From: Holothuria scabra
Taxonomy: Eukaryota; Echinodermata; Holothuroidea; Aspidochirotida; Holothuriidae
NCBI GenBank assembly: GCA_037179385.1
Contig: CM074190.1
Span: 6,214,284 to 6,278,283 of the forward strand
DNA: 64,000 bases
Direction: 5' to 3'
A model generated the notes under the pieces. It saw nothing but the letters and a program-made list of their open reading frames with translations, was not told where the DNA came from and ran no database searches. Of the stretch, positions 13,201 to 22,039 are shown one piece after another. The stretch's first letter is position 1; every line of letters begins with the position of its first letter. The position numbers were made by a program, and so were the translations under genes.

Positions 13201-14557
13201 TAGTAACATTATGATCGTAAACTATACAAATGTGGGAAACATTAAAAGGATTAGATGGTCTTCTGTATATTGCATCAAATTGGGATTGTGCTCAGATGGC
13301 TCTACCTGAAATGGGGCCGTTTTGAAAGGTCTGGGAACTACTAGCCCAGATATTGTTAGGATGAGATATATGATAGAGTTAATATTGATGTACCATTTTC
13401 TCATTCTAGAGCCTTGAGACCTGGAGATAAAGGTTGGATAGGAAGAGCTAGAGTACCAATGCCATCGAATAAAGATTACCTTGTGAGACCAAAGTCAGCC
13501 ATTGAAGCAGAATTTTCTGCAAGGGTTAGTAATAAAGTCTGACTGTCAGTTACGATGTCAAAGATTCAATAGCCATTTCATCTGTTTTCAGTGTTGAAGT
13601 GATACAATGGGTTGGTTTGTGAAATGCACCAAAGTTTTCCAAACTTGTTTAGGTTACTTAACCCTATCACAGCCAGTGTCCATTACTGTAACAGACCCTT
13701 TTCAGCCATAGGTTGAAAAGCACATAGCTGCTTTAGGTAAGTATAAGTATGTACGTCTCTGGAGGAATTGGCTGTTCAATTGATATGCTGCATTGGTATA
13801 TATATCAAGAGTGCTTTGTGATGGTGAATTAGTTACTTAGATAAAGTTTTATGGTTTGGTTTCTAACTGGACTTTTAAGTTTGGCCAACTGCAGCTTTTT
13901 TTCCAGTGGTGGCTCACTGGCTTGTTTTCCCTACTTCATTGCTTATGCTGAGCACCAAGCACAATGACAGTAGGTTCACTATTTAAAGTCTTAGGTATGA
14001 AATGGCCAGAAGTTGAACTCCAGACCTCCTGACTGCAAGTCAAATCCTCTACCCACTTGACCATGCAGTCAGTTTGTGACTCTGAAGAAATTTTGAAGTG
14101 ATGGAATAAAAGTGTAGTTGTGTTTAAACAGTGTCCTTGGTTCTAGATATAGAGCAAGTCTTACCAAAGACTCTAGAAATGGAACCTACTGCAGTTGTGT
14201 TTTGGAGCTCTGCATAAGCAATGGAGTAGGGAAAACAAGCCAGTGAGCCACAACTGAAAAAAAAACTCTGTGGCCGGCTCAACTTGAACCAGTAGGTTGG
14301 AAACTGGGCCGTAAAACTCTGCCTAACTATCTAACTAACTTGGCTCTAGATGTGTGAACAACAGCAAGCTCTAATGGATATGTCATATGTCTCATATGCA
14401 TTGGATATGTCTTTTGTCTCAACAGAATTTCCGTAAACCACCGCCATCTAAACTTGATAAACAGTTGAAGAAGATGAAGGCAAACAGAGCCAAGTCACGG
14501 AATCCCAATGCCAGAGCTATCAATGTGAATATAGCAGGAGCCAAAATGTCTTTATAA
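1069..14557 (+). CDS. IWS1: IWS1 homologue (SPT6-interacting elongation factor), C-terminal part, nine exons
   Basis: Join of 1069-1249, 2042-2186, 4330-4412, 5814-5943, 6749-6866, 8263-8377, 12151-12207, 13410-13524 and 14426-14557. It gives about 358 residues in one frame with GT-AG junctions throughout. IWS1 (Spn1 in yeast) binds SPT6 and RNA polymerase II in the nucleus and links elongation to mRNA processing, export and H3K36 methylation (family knowledge). Visible order: acidic Glu/Ser/Asp-rich stretch, basic KRRR-type patch, TFIIS N-terminal-like helical domain (exons 2-6, ending near [10 protein letters not shown]), then the conserved tail with [20 protein letters not shown] and a basic C-terminus ending AGAKMSL. 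Vertebrate IWS1 is around 800 residues, so the N-terminal half is missing to the left. No frameshift or stop interrupts the visible exons. Identification rests on motif recall, not a search. Confidence 0.93.
1608..1885 (+). mobile_element. SINE with class II (Ser/Leu-type) tRNA head
   Basis: The A-box-like TGGCCGAGTGG at 1614 and B-box-like GGAGTTCAATTCC at 1674 lie in an 89-base tRNA-like head. A non-tRNA body follows, reaching about 1885. The body reappears at 16624-16760 without a head, which supports a dispersed retroposon rather than a tRNA gene. It lies in an IWS1 intron in sense orientation. Confidence 0.7.
2042..2186 (+). CDS. IWS1: IWS1 exon, basic patch and start of TFIIS-N-like domain
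   Basis: Acceptor AATGCAG, donor GAG|GTAAGT. Encodes [19 protein letters not shown], a basic GRRRKRR segment (possible nuclear localisation signal), then [15 protein letters not shown]. The last part corresponds to the first helix of the IWS1 folded core. Confidence 0.92.
2511..2705 (+). mobile_element. Short inverted-repeat element, copy 1 (CAATCCTGGACAAAAAT ends)
   Basis: Starts CAATCCTGGACAAAAAT and ends with its inverse, with a poly-C run near the left arm. Almost identical over about 190 bases to 3825-4012 in the same orientation. Typical of a non-autonomous DNA transposon; superfamily not assigned. Confidence 0.7.
2701..3827. repeat. Inverted arms between the two direct short elements
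   Basis: The arm at 2701-2734 (GTCTGAACTGCTGTAC and onwards, reaching GGGAGC) is repeated in inverse at 3796-3827. The arms abut the two direct 190-base copies, giving a composite structure of copy, arm, about 1.06 kb, inverse arm, copy. The interior has no coding sequence that I recognise. Confidence 0.55.
3825..4012 (+). mobile_element. Short inverted-repeat element, copy 2
   Basis: Near-identical to 2511-2705 except for a shorter poly-C run. Ends in the same inverted termini. Confidence 0.7.
4330..4412 (+). CDS. IWS1: IWS1 exon, core domain helix
   Basis: Acceptor TATATTTCAG, donor AA|GTAAGT. Encodes [20 protein letters not shown] and a following KIMQQLQ, matching the family pattern of Leu-Asn, Ala-hydrophobic-Lys-Lys-Leu and Pro. 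Confidence 0.92.
4499..4798. mobile_element. Short element with CAGGGTTTGTACA inverted ends
   Basis: Left end CAGGGTTTGTACAGG, right end TGTGTACAAACCCTG. Internal repeats of the type GTCCTGGAAA and GTCAGGGAAT are present. CAGGG termini fit the hAT superfamily, but no 8-base flanking duplication is evident. Confidence 0.55.
5337..5487. mobile_element. Palindromic MITE (GATTGTGGGATA family), copy 1
   Basis: Arms of about 40 bases around ACAAAGGATTGTGGGATAG are inverted at the right end (TGTCCCGCAATTCTTTGT). A second copy lies at 18881-19020. No coding capacity. Confidence 0.6.
5814..5943 (+). CDS. IWS1: IWS1 exon, centre of TFIIS N-terminal-like domain
   Basis: Acceptor CTTCACAG, donor TCA|GTAAGT. 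Encodes [20 protein letters not shown], then [13 protein letters not shown]. The G-[IV]-hydrophobic-x-x-[IM]-K-x-W-L and PLPD-x-SLP motifs are hallmarks of the IWS1/Spn1 core that contacts SPT6. Confidence 0.95.
6749..6866 (+). CDS. IWS1: IWS1 exon, end of core domain
   Basis: Acceptor CCTTTTAG, donor ATAA|GTAAG. Encodes [20 protein letters not shown], then [19 protein letters not shown]. The SGIGKAVM and YRHPKE-x-R-x-NKD motifs match the family closely. Confidence 0.95.
7337..7903. mobile_element. Foldback element with arms of about 165 bases
   Basis: The left arm begins TTTAAAGTGTGCCCCAAGTC and continues through AGTCCAACTCCCATCTTC. The right arm is its inverse ending GTACACTTTAAA. The centre carries ACAGGAAGTGTTCAAGG. 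A second member is at 39229-39780. TTAA at both edges suggests a TTAA target. Confidence 0.7.
8005..8225 (+). mobile_element. tRNA-derived SINE (family B)
   Basis: A-box-like TGGTCAATTGG at 8005 and B-box-like GAGTTCAACTCC at 8048 are followed by a body including GGGAAAACAAGCCACTGAGCC. The body ends near ACTGAGCCGTGAAACTCTG. Related copies or fragments lie at 11050, 13862, 14158, 20812 and 39000. Confidence 0.65.
8263..8377 (+). CDS. IWS1: IWS1 exon, WSRPIFG motif
   Basis: Acceptor GTCATCCAG, donor AG|GTGAG. Encodes [20 protein letters not shown], then [25 protein letters not shown] marks the end of the folded domain in IWS1 orthologues. Confidence 0.95.
8405..8565 (-). mobile_element. TTAA-type MITE (family T1), truncated copy
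   Basis: Begins TTAAAGGCCAAATCCTCTC and continues through a pyrimidine-rich stretch and GTACAGTTCATGCTGTG, then breaks off. The complete members are at 37621, 31708 and 59128. Confidence 0.55.
8640..8837. mobile_element. Small element with CAGAGGTGCCAAC inverted ends
   Basis: Left CAGAGGTGCCAACTC, right GTTGGCATCTCTG. Internal CTCCCTGA-like repeats. Both sides are flanked by CTATTG (8634-8639 and 8838-8843). hAT-like termini, though the flanking repeat is only 6 bases. Confidence 0.6.
8848..10160 (+). repeat. Dispersed AGGTCAAAGGTCA repeat block 1
   Basis: A degenerate tandem array with units of about 110-160 bases. Each unit holds a form of AGGTCAAAGGTCATTTGGGGTCAC, then a GTTTACA-CATGATATCTCA-like part, then GGAAGCTTGG. 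The block is interrupted at 9684-9908 by the U2-headed element. Related blocks are at 10385-10560, 17160-17500 and 22040-22825. It ends with GCCTTTTGGCTTTCTGG, as the 22-kb block does. Confidence 0.7.
9684..9908 (-). mobile_element. U2 snRNA-headed SINE-like retroelement
   Basis: On the - strand the element starts CGCTTCTCGGCCTTTTGGCT, then continues with GTAGTATCTGTTCTT. This matches the first 45-50 bases of U2 snRNA with about two mismatches and keeps the branch-site-recognition GTAGTA. After that the sequence is unrelated to U2: no Sm site and none of the later U2 stem-loops. It closes with GGAGGACTTTAGAAAAA, a short A tail. The 18-base direct repeats AACTGCAAAATTTCATAC flank it at 9666-9683 and 9909-9926. 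The paralogous repeat at about 22690 has no insert. Target duplication, an A tail and an snRNA head are the marks of L1-type target-primed retroposition. Confidence 0.82.
10385..10560 (+). repeat. AGGTCA repeat fragment
   Basis: Contains GTGTCAAAGGTCATCTGGGG and weaker later units, related to block 1. It lies in the same IWS1 intron. Confidence 0.45.
10660..10785. mobile_element. TTAA-type MITE (family T2), partial copy
   Basis: Shares AAATAAGAAGAAAATTGTGA and TTAGCTGTTGTTTCAAAATA with the copies at 27973-28217 and 41338-41580. The right end, CACTGCTCTTGATCTTTC, is decayed. Confidence 0.5.
11050..11255 (+). mobile_element. SINE family B, decayed copy
   Basis: Contains TGGAACCTGCTGCCACTG and GGAAAACAAACCAGTGG. 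Both are diagnostic body segments of the family at 8005 and 14158. The head is not recognisable. Confidence 0.45.
11612..11985 (-). mobile_element. tRNA-derived SINE (family C)
   Basis: The - strand head at about 11985 reads GTGGCCTATTGGTTAAGGCA (A-box-like), with a degenerate B-box further in. The tail includes TTTATATAGCGCC and CTCAAAGCACTTCAC. That combination is common in repeats of marine invertebrates. Confidence 0.6.
12000..12095 (+). mobile_element. SINE family B 3' fragment
   Basis: ACCAATTGGTTAGGAACTGA and GCTGTAAAATCTCATCTTAC match the 3' end of family B copies. No head present. Confidence 0.4.
12151..12207 (+). CDS. IWS1: IWS1 exon, short linker
   Basis: Acceptor AATTTTTCAG, donor AA|GTAAG. 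Encodes [18 protein letters not shown]. Only 57 bases long, isolated by a 3.8-kb intron on the left, but the phase fits both neighbours. Confidence 0.9.
12808..13201. mobile_element. Non-autonomous hAT-like element
   Basis: Left terminus CAGTGGCACACACAG, right terminus TGCATTTGCCACTT. The flanks AGCAACAT (12800-12807) and AGTAACAT (13202-13209) match at 7 of 8 bases, the size of a hAT target duplication. The interior holds two diverged copies of a GCATG/AAAATATGCA-type unit and a poly-C run. No transposase. Confidence 0.65.
13410..13524 (+). CDS. IWS1: IWS1 exon, conserved RPGD...RARVPMPS tail
   Basis: Acceptor TCATTCTAG, donor AGG|GTTAGT. Encodes [20 protein letters not shown], then [18 protein letters not shown]. 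This is the best conserved part of the IWS1 C-terminal tail. Confidence 0.95.
13862..14076 (-). mobile_element. SINE family B, reverse copy
   Basis: The inverse of the family B body, including GCTCACTGGCTTGTTTTCCC. The tRNA-like head, with GAAGTTGAACTCCAGACC as the inverse B-box region, ends near 14076. Paired with the opposite-orientation copy at 14158 within the last IWS1 intron. Confidence 0.65.
14158..14340 (+). mobile_element. SINE family B, headless copy
   Basis: Contains ACCAAAGACTCTAGAAATGG, GGGAAAACAAGCCAGTGAGC and GGGCCGTAAAACTCTGCC. No tRNA-like head. Forms an inverted pair with 13862-14076, upstream of the terminal IWS1 exon. Confidence 0.6.
14426..14557 (+). CDS. IWS1: IWS1 terminal exon
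   Basis: Acceptor GTCTCAACAG. Encodes [20 protein letters not shown], a basic stretch, then [11 protein letters not shown] and TAA. Matches the Lys/Arg-rich C-terminus of the family, which ends in a hydrophobic-basic motif. Confidence 0.94.
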   Translation, partial: NFRKPPPSKLDKQLKKMKANRAKSRNPNARAINVNIAGAKMSL

Positions 14558-15925
14558 CAGTACTACAGGAAGAATGAGAAAGATTTTAGACTTGCTCCAA
14601 GTATCACACTGTCTGTTGAAAGTTACTTGGAATGTGGTTAACACAAGATCATGTGTGCAGCAACTGAGCTGTTGATCTAATGCTGATTGGATTAGGAAGT
14701 GCCTTTACAGAAAAATGGCAGTTGAGTGGTTCTCTCTGGATGAGATGCTGTCTTGAGATTCTTGGTTCTTTCTTTTCCTTGCCATCAGAAGATGTTGAAG
14801 GACAGGTGTCTTGTTTCAGCAAGGAAAGAAGTGCAATGAAATGTATGGTACATCACACACTATACATCAATGTCAAGTTTTTCGTAAATGCTTGCTTGAG
14901 ATTTCCTGCCATCATAGTTTTCTGCTGACTGAACCTGCTGTGACTGAGCGAAAATTTGCATCATCAGTTTGGGTTACTCCCTCCCTTCTTGGCTAAGGAT
15001 GAAGCATTTAAACTGTACATTTCAGTTTTCTTGTTGCATTTTGTCTCAGTATGATAGTCTGGGGGTTTTACTGGAGGCATATTGTTGAGGCAGAATCCTG
15101 CAAACACCACCCACCCCTTGAAATCCATTGCCAGCAACATAATTGTGCACAGGTTGAATGCAGGTCTTGACTGAAAATGTACATGGTTTTGCCTGGGATT
15201 TATTGAATTTTTTGATTGTCATCAAGTGGAAGGACAGGTGTAGTGAATTCTTCATCAAGAGGGCCTGTGTATTGGATGGCTATTCAGTGTTAAACTTGAT
15301 TCATAATTATTTTAATTTTAGCAGGTTGACAATTTTTAGGACTTGGTAGAACAGAAGGACTACTTTGCGCTGCGGAGGACTGACACATCCAGGTACTTGT
15401 AGGACTCCAAACAAGCAGACAAGTTGGAAAATTTGGCCCTTGGGGCTGGGTCACAAGGTCATATGTACCATGACAACTGTTTTGTCTGTGTGCACATGTG
15501 AATAATTACACCATTCCACTGGGTAGGGTGTATTATTCCTACATTGGTTATATGAGTACACAAAAGGGTACAGGTACATCTTCACCCTGGACACATTTAC
15601 AAGATGCATTGCCTGTAGACGTCTCCTAAGTCATCTATTAAAGTATTGCTGTATTTTAGTTGCACAAAGAGAAGAATCAAGATAAAATTTGTAGAGGGAT
15701 TTAAACCAATTTTTCCAGATTTTACTTTCTGAATCCAGTGAAGATTTGATGTGAATCAATTGACTCTTTGTAAACCTTGGTAAAAAAAAAGTGCTAGGCT
15801 AGACATGGATTGTTTTTTTGGCTCAAACTGCTGGCAAGTGAATATTCAGTACTGGTATTGATGGATACAATGTGGGAATGTTTAATTTGCCAAAAAAGCT
15901 TTCATTAAACATTTAGAAGTGTGTA
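14558..15925 (+). other. IWS1: Probable IWS1 3' UTR
   Basis: Follows the IWS1 stop. ATTAAA hexamers at 15637-15642 and 15904-15909 are candidate polyadenylation signals. No other coding sequence recognised. The true end cannot be fixed without transcripts. Confidence 0.45.
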
Positions 15926-16623
15926 AATGTCATAACTTTGCTTTAAGCACCATACTCTGTCAGACATGAATATAATGTTCTAAGACAAAGTTCTTGTTCA
16001 ATCTTGCTTATTGCAGTAAATTTTTTTGGAGTGTTGCCTTCTTTCAAAATTTCCTTATTTGTAGTTCTTGGGTGAAATACATTCCAGATGCTTTTCAGAA
16101 ATTATGTGATGCAAAAGTGTGAACAAATTCAAGGTTATTTCCCTACTCACTTGAGAGTCAGATATATAGTAATTTACAGCATCAACATAATTCTCAGTTT
16201 CAACAGATTTACTCATGTTTGCAACCTTTGCCTAGCAACCATTGACCTCGAAAATTTAGCAGAAAGGAAAAACTCGGCACCATTAACACCAGTGGTACAT
16301 ATCAGTTTCCATTGCAAAAGTGCAAACTTTTAATCAGATAATTCATATCATTAGTTGTGATTGGCCGTGTAGTATACCATCTCAGACTCAACCTTGTGAG
16401 CAATTGTTGAGACTTTTTTTACTGATGTTCCTGTCAGTTGGAGAAACAAAGGGTCATGACAAGGGGTTATGACAAATAGTTTTGCTTATCGTCGCAAAAC
16501 TAAATACCTAAAATTTTAAATATGAGAAAGAGGTAAGCAATATTTCTGTTTGCATTTATGTTTGGTGAAGGTGGTTACTTTAAGTTTCTAACTCCCAACT
16601 GGTTTATATGTTATAACGTTGAA

Positions 16624-16760
16624 CTGGCCTTTCAAAAAATACCAAATTTGATCCAAATTGTTGAATTGCTTGCCACCCGACGTAAAGTTGTCATTCATAA
16701 GCCAATCGCTTCTCCCACATTCGTGGTTGCTTAGCTTCGTAAAACAACTGCCCTTCAGGG
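16624..16760 (+). mobile_element. SINE family A body fragment
   Basis: Shares ACCAAATTTGATCCAAATT and CTTCTCCCACATTCGTGGT with the 3' body of the SINE at 1608-1885, ending at the same AAAACAACTGCCCT. 5' truncated. Confidence 0.6.
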
Positions 16761-17056
16761 GTGCTGTTTGTTCAATTTGTGTATGGGTTAGTAAATCTAG
16801 TAAAGTGGTGTAAAACTTATGCTACTGTGACAGCTGTGTAAGAAAAGATGTTTGTTGTTTGCAAGTTTTATTTTTTTTCATCACAACTGTTAGTTTTAAG
16901 AATCAGTGGCTGAAGTCTCATTTAAGTTAGTGGAAGCAAGCACAGAGGGACTTATGTAGAGTTAAAAAATATTTCTTTGACATAAAACAAAATTTCCACT
17001 GCTTTGTACCTTTTTGGTTCCTTGCATTAGCAAAAGGAACCTATGTAGTCAGCTTG

Positions 17057-17082
17057 GTGTGTGTGTGTGTGTGTGTGTGTGT
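17057..17082. repeat. GT microsatellite
   Basis: About 13 uninterrupted GT units. Confidence 0.9.
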
Positions 17083-17159
17083 CTGTTAAGCTAGCTTGGG
17101 TACGCTGTAACTCAACAAGGGAAAGTTGGATTAAATCGTAACTTGGTATATAGAAGTGC

Positions 17160-17500
17160 CATAGTTTGAAGGTGTGCCCTATCGTTTTTGGTGGAGGTTA
17201 AAGGTCATTTGGGGTCACCAGAGGTCAAAAACTAAAAACCTTCTCAACATGATATTTCAAGGTAGGAAACTTGGAGAGATGTCATACTTGGTGTGTGAGT
17301 ATGTTATTGTGTAAGGATGAAATCTGATATGTTTGGTGAAGGTCAAGGGGTCATCTGGGGTCACCAGGGGTCAAACACTGAAAAACGTGTTAACACAGTA
17401 TTTCCAAGGTAAAAAGGACAGATTTCAAATCAATCTGTGTTTGGTTAAGGTCAAAGGTCATCAAGGTCACTGGAGGTCAACCACTGAAAATGCTATTTAG
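17160..17500 (+). repeat. AGGTCAAAGGTCA repeat block 2
   Basis: Three degenerate units about 110-150 bases apart. The exact AGGTCAAAGGTCA stands at 17448-17460. Same family as blocks at 8848 and 22040. Confidence 0.7.
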
Positions 17501-17894
17501 AAAATGTTGTAAGCTAGATAAAGATAGGTTCAATAGATTTTTTATCTCACCTGGTTTTGCATGCTTACACACCCAAACACCTTAGAATTTGGCCTTTACA
17601 TTCGTTCAGTAATGATTGCTTCAGGTTGTACACAGATTTTGGATCATTCAAAGTTGTAAGAGGGCAATAACTGAAATCTGTAGATTTCAATGAGCACAGA
17701 CCACACTGCATTACACTGGTCTCTCTGCCAGTGGAAGCAATGCATGGATTATACAGTATGTCTCTTTAATGCTGCTGTGCTCTGTCTGGTAACCTAATCC
17801 TCATTCTATTATCACACCCCATTAATCACTTGCTTTCTGCTTAACTGCTGAATAAACCCTGTTTCTGTGTAGAGATAGCAAACAAGACAAATGG

Positions 17895-18640
17895 TTGATT
17901 GTTTTAAAGTAATAGCAAGTTTTTTGAGAGCAGGTAAAAATAACTTATGAGAGAGGTACAAGGGGGTGTTTTTCTCTCTCTAACCACATTGTGTATTGTT
18001 TATTGGTGATAATTATCAAGTTTGATTACAAAAATAAATACATATGGACATGAGGAAATGTTTTTGAAGGATCACCAAGCATTATACAAGTTGAATGTAA
18101 GTAAGGCCACAAAAATTTAATCATTGATATCAATATAAGTACTAAAATACCCCTTGTGAAGATGTTACAAACATTGAGTATGAGCTTTCGCTTCGCTCTG
18201 TTTCGAAGACTGGCTGTACACTAGTTCTTATAATATCCAGCAAGGAACCACAGTGTTCATTGGGCTGTTGTTTTAAGTAATAGCAAGTTTTATTTGAGAG
18301 CAGGTAAAAATAACTTATGAGAGAGGTACAAGGGGTGTTTTTCTCTCTCTAACCACATTGTGTATTGTTTATTGGTGATAATATCAAGTTTGATTACAAG
18401 CATAAATACACATGGAAATGAAATGTTTTTGAAGGATCACCAAGCATTATACAAGTTGAATGTAAGTAAGGCCACTAAAATTTAATAATTGATATCATGT
18501 AATATAAGTACTAAAATACCCCTTGTGAAGATGTTACAAACATTGAGTATGAGCTTTCCTTTCGCTCTATTTCGAAGACTGGCTGTAGACTAGTTCTTAT
18601 AATATCCAGCAAGGAACCACAGTGCCCATTGGGCTCTTGT
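17895..18640 (+). repeat. Tandem duplication, period about 370 bases
   Basis: Two head-to-tail copies, for example AACTTATGAGAGAGGTACAA near 17942 and 18312. They differ by small indels and substitutions. Each ends TATCCAGCAAGGAACCACAG. No coding sequence seen. Confidence 0.85.
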
Positions 18641-18880
18641 TTATTGTGAAATCAGGAATCAAATATCCTCAGCTACCCAAATCCCTTTAAATCAAGTAGC
18701 TGCCTAGGGTCCTATATATTGCATAGCACTTGGAACGTCATCTGTAGGCACGGGGTATGCCAGAGAATGGAATGATGCCAGATATTCCTCAGATAAAAAA
18801 AAAATGAAAATGGGGGACTGGGTCAGGAGGGGGACCCTTTCTCATAGAAAAGATGATGTGTGCAGGTTGAGGCCCATAAT

Positions 18881-19020
18881 CCCTTTTACAAATATCAATT
18901 GCAAAGGATTGTGGGATAGGGTTTTGGTACATGTTTCTCTCAATGGCATTTTACTATGGTAAAAACCAAACACACCAACATTTTATCCCACAATCCTTTG
19001 CAATAACTATTTGGGAAATG
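18881..19020. mobile_element. Palindromic MITE (GATTGTGGGATA family), copy 2
   Basis: Left ATTGCAAAGGATTGTGGGAT and right its inverse ATCCCACAATCCTTTGCAAT, nearly perfect over 20 bases. Better preserved than the copy at 5337. Confidence 0.65.
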
Positions 19021-19552
19021 TTATGTTGAAGGGAAGTTGCTTCCAAACATGGAAAGTGCTTTATGAGGACAGCATAATTGAACTTGTTTGAAGGTGTTAG
19101 CATTGCAAGGTTGTGCCAAAAGTTGCAACATTCGGAATGTTACCCACGTCTTTGTTTTACATTAGAGCTGTCATCAGTCATTACAGTTGCACTTATACTG
19201 CTGTAAGCCTTTGGTTATGTTGATTTGGTTAAGATGTGAAATATGTTTTATACAATTCATTTTTGTAATATTATCTGCAGTTCATAAGTCCAGAGCTGGT
19301 AATGTGTGTATCATTACTGTAATATCTGACAATAATTTGTCAACAATAAAAAGGAAACAAAAGAACCATGTCCTATTGCATAATGTTTAGTATACTGTAC
19401 ACTTTTGTTCTGAAGTTAATACAACTGACAGTTTATTGAGTCCTTTGCCATTAGCACATGGATCTATACAGTGATGTTGTGTGCTTGGGTTAATTGTGGA
19501 TGTACTTCCTACTTTTTTAGTTTTCAGACAAAATTGGCAAATGTAGCGGATC

Positions 19553-21840
19553 ATGCGAAATCGTTTTCAAACGGTCGTCATCTCTGTAACGTACGACAAT
19601 GGTCAATTTTCTCTACGTTTTTCCCTTTCTTGGTTTCAATCTAAGATGTTAGCAATATTGTCCAAGCTCAAAATGACAACTGCTGCATTTCCATGGATCA
19701 GTATGGGAAATGAAATATCCAGCTGTCTAAGCGGTCCAGTTTTCAAAATTTTCTATACGCTCGGGGCCAACTGATGGTGGCACTTCGTTTAGATTGTGTT
19801 TGGGTGGAACAAATACTGAACAGAACTTGCTGGCATGCATGCACATCATGTTTCGTTTTTTGCATATATTAGGAAGAGGTATTCATCGATAACATGAAAA
19901 AGGTCACACTTTTAGAACATGGATCAACCAGAAAAAGAAACAAAACTTGATACGCAGTATTGCATTAAAACCCGTCGAGACGCAAAACATCTTATATATA
20001 GTTCCCTTTTCAGGAATGAGATCAAGAACTGGGACAATGAGTAGACCTTGTGCCTCACCATACCAAAAAATGGCTACGCTTCAGAGTCCCCAATAATAAA
20101 ATGTCAAAAATGCAGGATTTCAAATCACGGGAATTTTCCGCCATGATCCTTCGTAGCAGGTTCCAATATTTAAGTTATTACTTTTTTGCACATGGATACT
20201 CAAGTGCAGTCATTATGTACGTCCGCCGGGCGGGTAACGTCAAACCATAATCCTTCAATCTTGTCATTCTGCACGAATGGTGTCTCAACCTTTCGCACCT
20301 TTCAAGATTTAAGCTTGTTAGACAGAGACAATTCAGTGCCAACAGTGTAAACTTTAACAATAGGAGGGAGGGCAATTTTCCCGCCAAAGAAGGGCACCTA
20401 GACAAATGATTGGCAGTAAGAAGACAAATGCATCTGGTAGCAAATTTATTGTTACACATCGCCATGTAGACGACTAGAAATATGTAAAGCACAATTGCTA
20501 GATCGCTTGCATGCATTGTTTCTGGAAACCTGTACAACCCACGAACACATCGTGCCGCTATTTCCTAAGTTGGAAGCTAAACAAAAGCATAATAGCAGTT
20601 GGTATCCTGTAACTGTAACTTACATGCACTTTAGACACAATATACCATAATACAACCACACTATGAATCCTTTTGACATGTTACAATAAATAATCTAAAG
20701 ACAAATCAGACAAACTTACTAAAGAGGGTGAAATATGAGCTTTCATTAAGGCGAAATGAAACTGTATAAATAAAACTGTCGCGTGGCAGGAAATTAAATG
20801 GAATGTACTATTTAGTAAGTTAGTTAGATCGAGTTTTACGACTCAGTTTCCAACCTTTGGTTCAAGTCGAGCCGGCCATGGTCTTTTTCCAGTTGTGGCC
20901 CACTGGCTTGTACTAATTCCCTGTTCAATTGTTTTGACTTAATACGAGGGTTTGCTATTGTGCATTATTTTTGTGTAGCTTGACGTACTTGTTACAGCGG
21001 GACTATACTTGCGAGGCGTGTGTCAAAGGGGCGTCGTTCCGGTAAGGGGGCAGGTGGAAGGGGGAGCAATCGCCCCAGCAACGAAAATATTGAGGGAAAA
21101 TGTATCGTTTTTGGCCCCAATAATTCGGGCAGATTAAAAAAAAAACAAGCGGCAAAATTAACATTTGTGACACCAGTCAACTACATTGTGGTTTTCCAAA
21201 CTCCCTTTCATTGACCTCCGAATTCCGTTTCTCCAATAAAGGCTCAATATTACTTTTCTTCAAAAAGCAAGATTTCCGTGCGTTCGCACAATGCAAATTG
21301 CAATTCCTTATGCAGTAGTGATCGTTCTTGAGTTTGGTAGACTTCCTCAAGCTCTGGAGATGACAAATCGGAATTTGCTACTTATCAGTATATGATACCA
21401 CATCATGAAGTGATACTGGCAGCTACAGTACTATTTGCAAAAATTTCATGTCGCAAAATTACACATTGTCTCCAATATAAGCTCTTGACTTTTAAAATGC
21501 CGTCGGAGAGCCTCAATTCTTAGGCCTCATGCATGCAACAACTATCTTTGGTCGCCGTGCACAGGTTCAATCTCAGATTTACCAATAGAAAATGTAGCCA
21601 AGATTCTTCTGTATTCCCCCAAAATATCACATTTTCTTTCAGGCTGACAGGAAACTCAGGATTCAAAATTTTTGGCAAAGCAAACCCGATATTTTCAAAT
21701 ATTTGCCGAAAAAGGTAAGTTAAATCAGCGCGCTGCGCGCACCGCAAATTACCTTCCTCATTCTACGGTGTTGAATCTTTGAAAAAACGGAATTTTTGTG
21801 TGCTTGTGGTCCCCCCCCCCCCCCGAGCCCTGATAAAAAT
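19553..21840. mobile_element. Decayed relatives of the 24-kb hAT-like element
   Basis: 19620-19800 resembles the 224-bp unit of the element at 24066 (CCAACTGATGGTGGCACT shared, with matching flanks). 21430-21500 (CCAATATAAGCTC) and 21726-21745 (GCGCGCTGCGCGC) resemble the right half of that element. No intact terminal repeats were found, so this may be one eroded copy or several fragments. Confidence 0.4.
20812..20945 (-). mobile_element. SINE family B, reverse fragment
   Basis: Inverse of the family 3' part, including GAGTTTTACGACTCAGTTTC and GTGGCCCACTGGCTTG. Confidence 0.5.
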
Positions 21841-22039
21841 GTCTAGCTGCGCTAGTGCGTGTACAGATGATTCGAGGGCTTCTAGAAAGCCTCAGTTTGG
21901 GGACTATTTAAAGCAATTATACTGAATTCATCTGTTTTGTGTGGCCTACATGCGTATCAATGTGAGTGTGTATGTGTGCCGTGTTTGTGTGTTTATAGTG
22001 GATGTGTGCTCGGGTTCGTATGCGTGGGTTGCTTATATA

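Noticed and set aside
20178..20537. 119-codon frame on the - strand
   Set aside because: No motif, and it lies in decayed repeat sequence.
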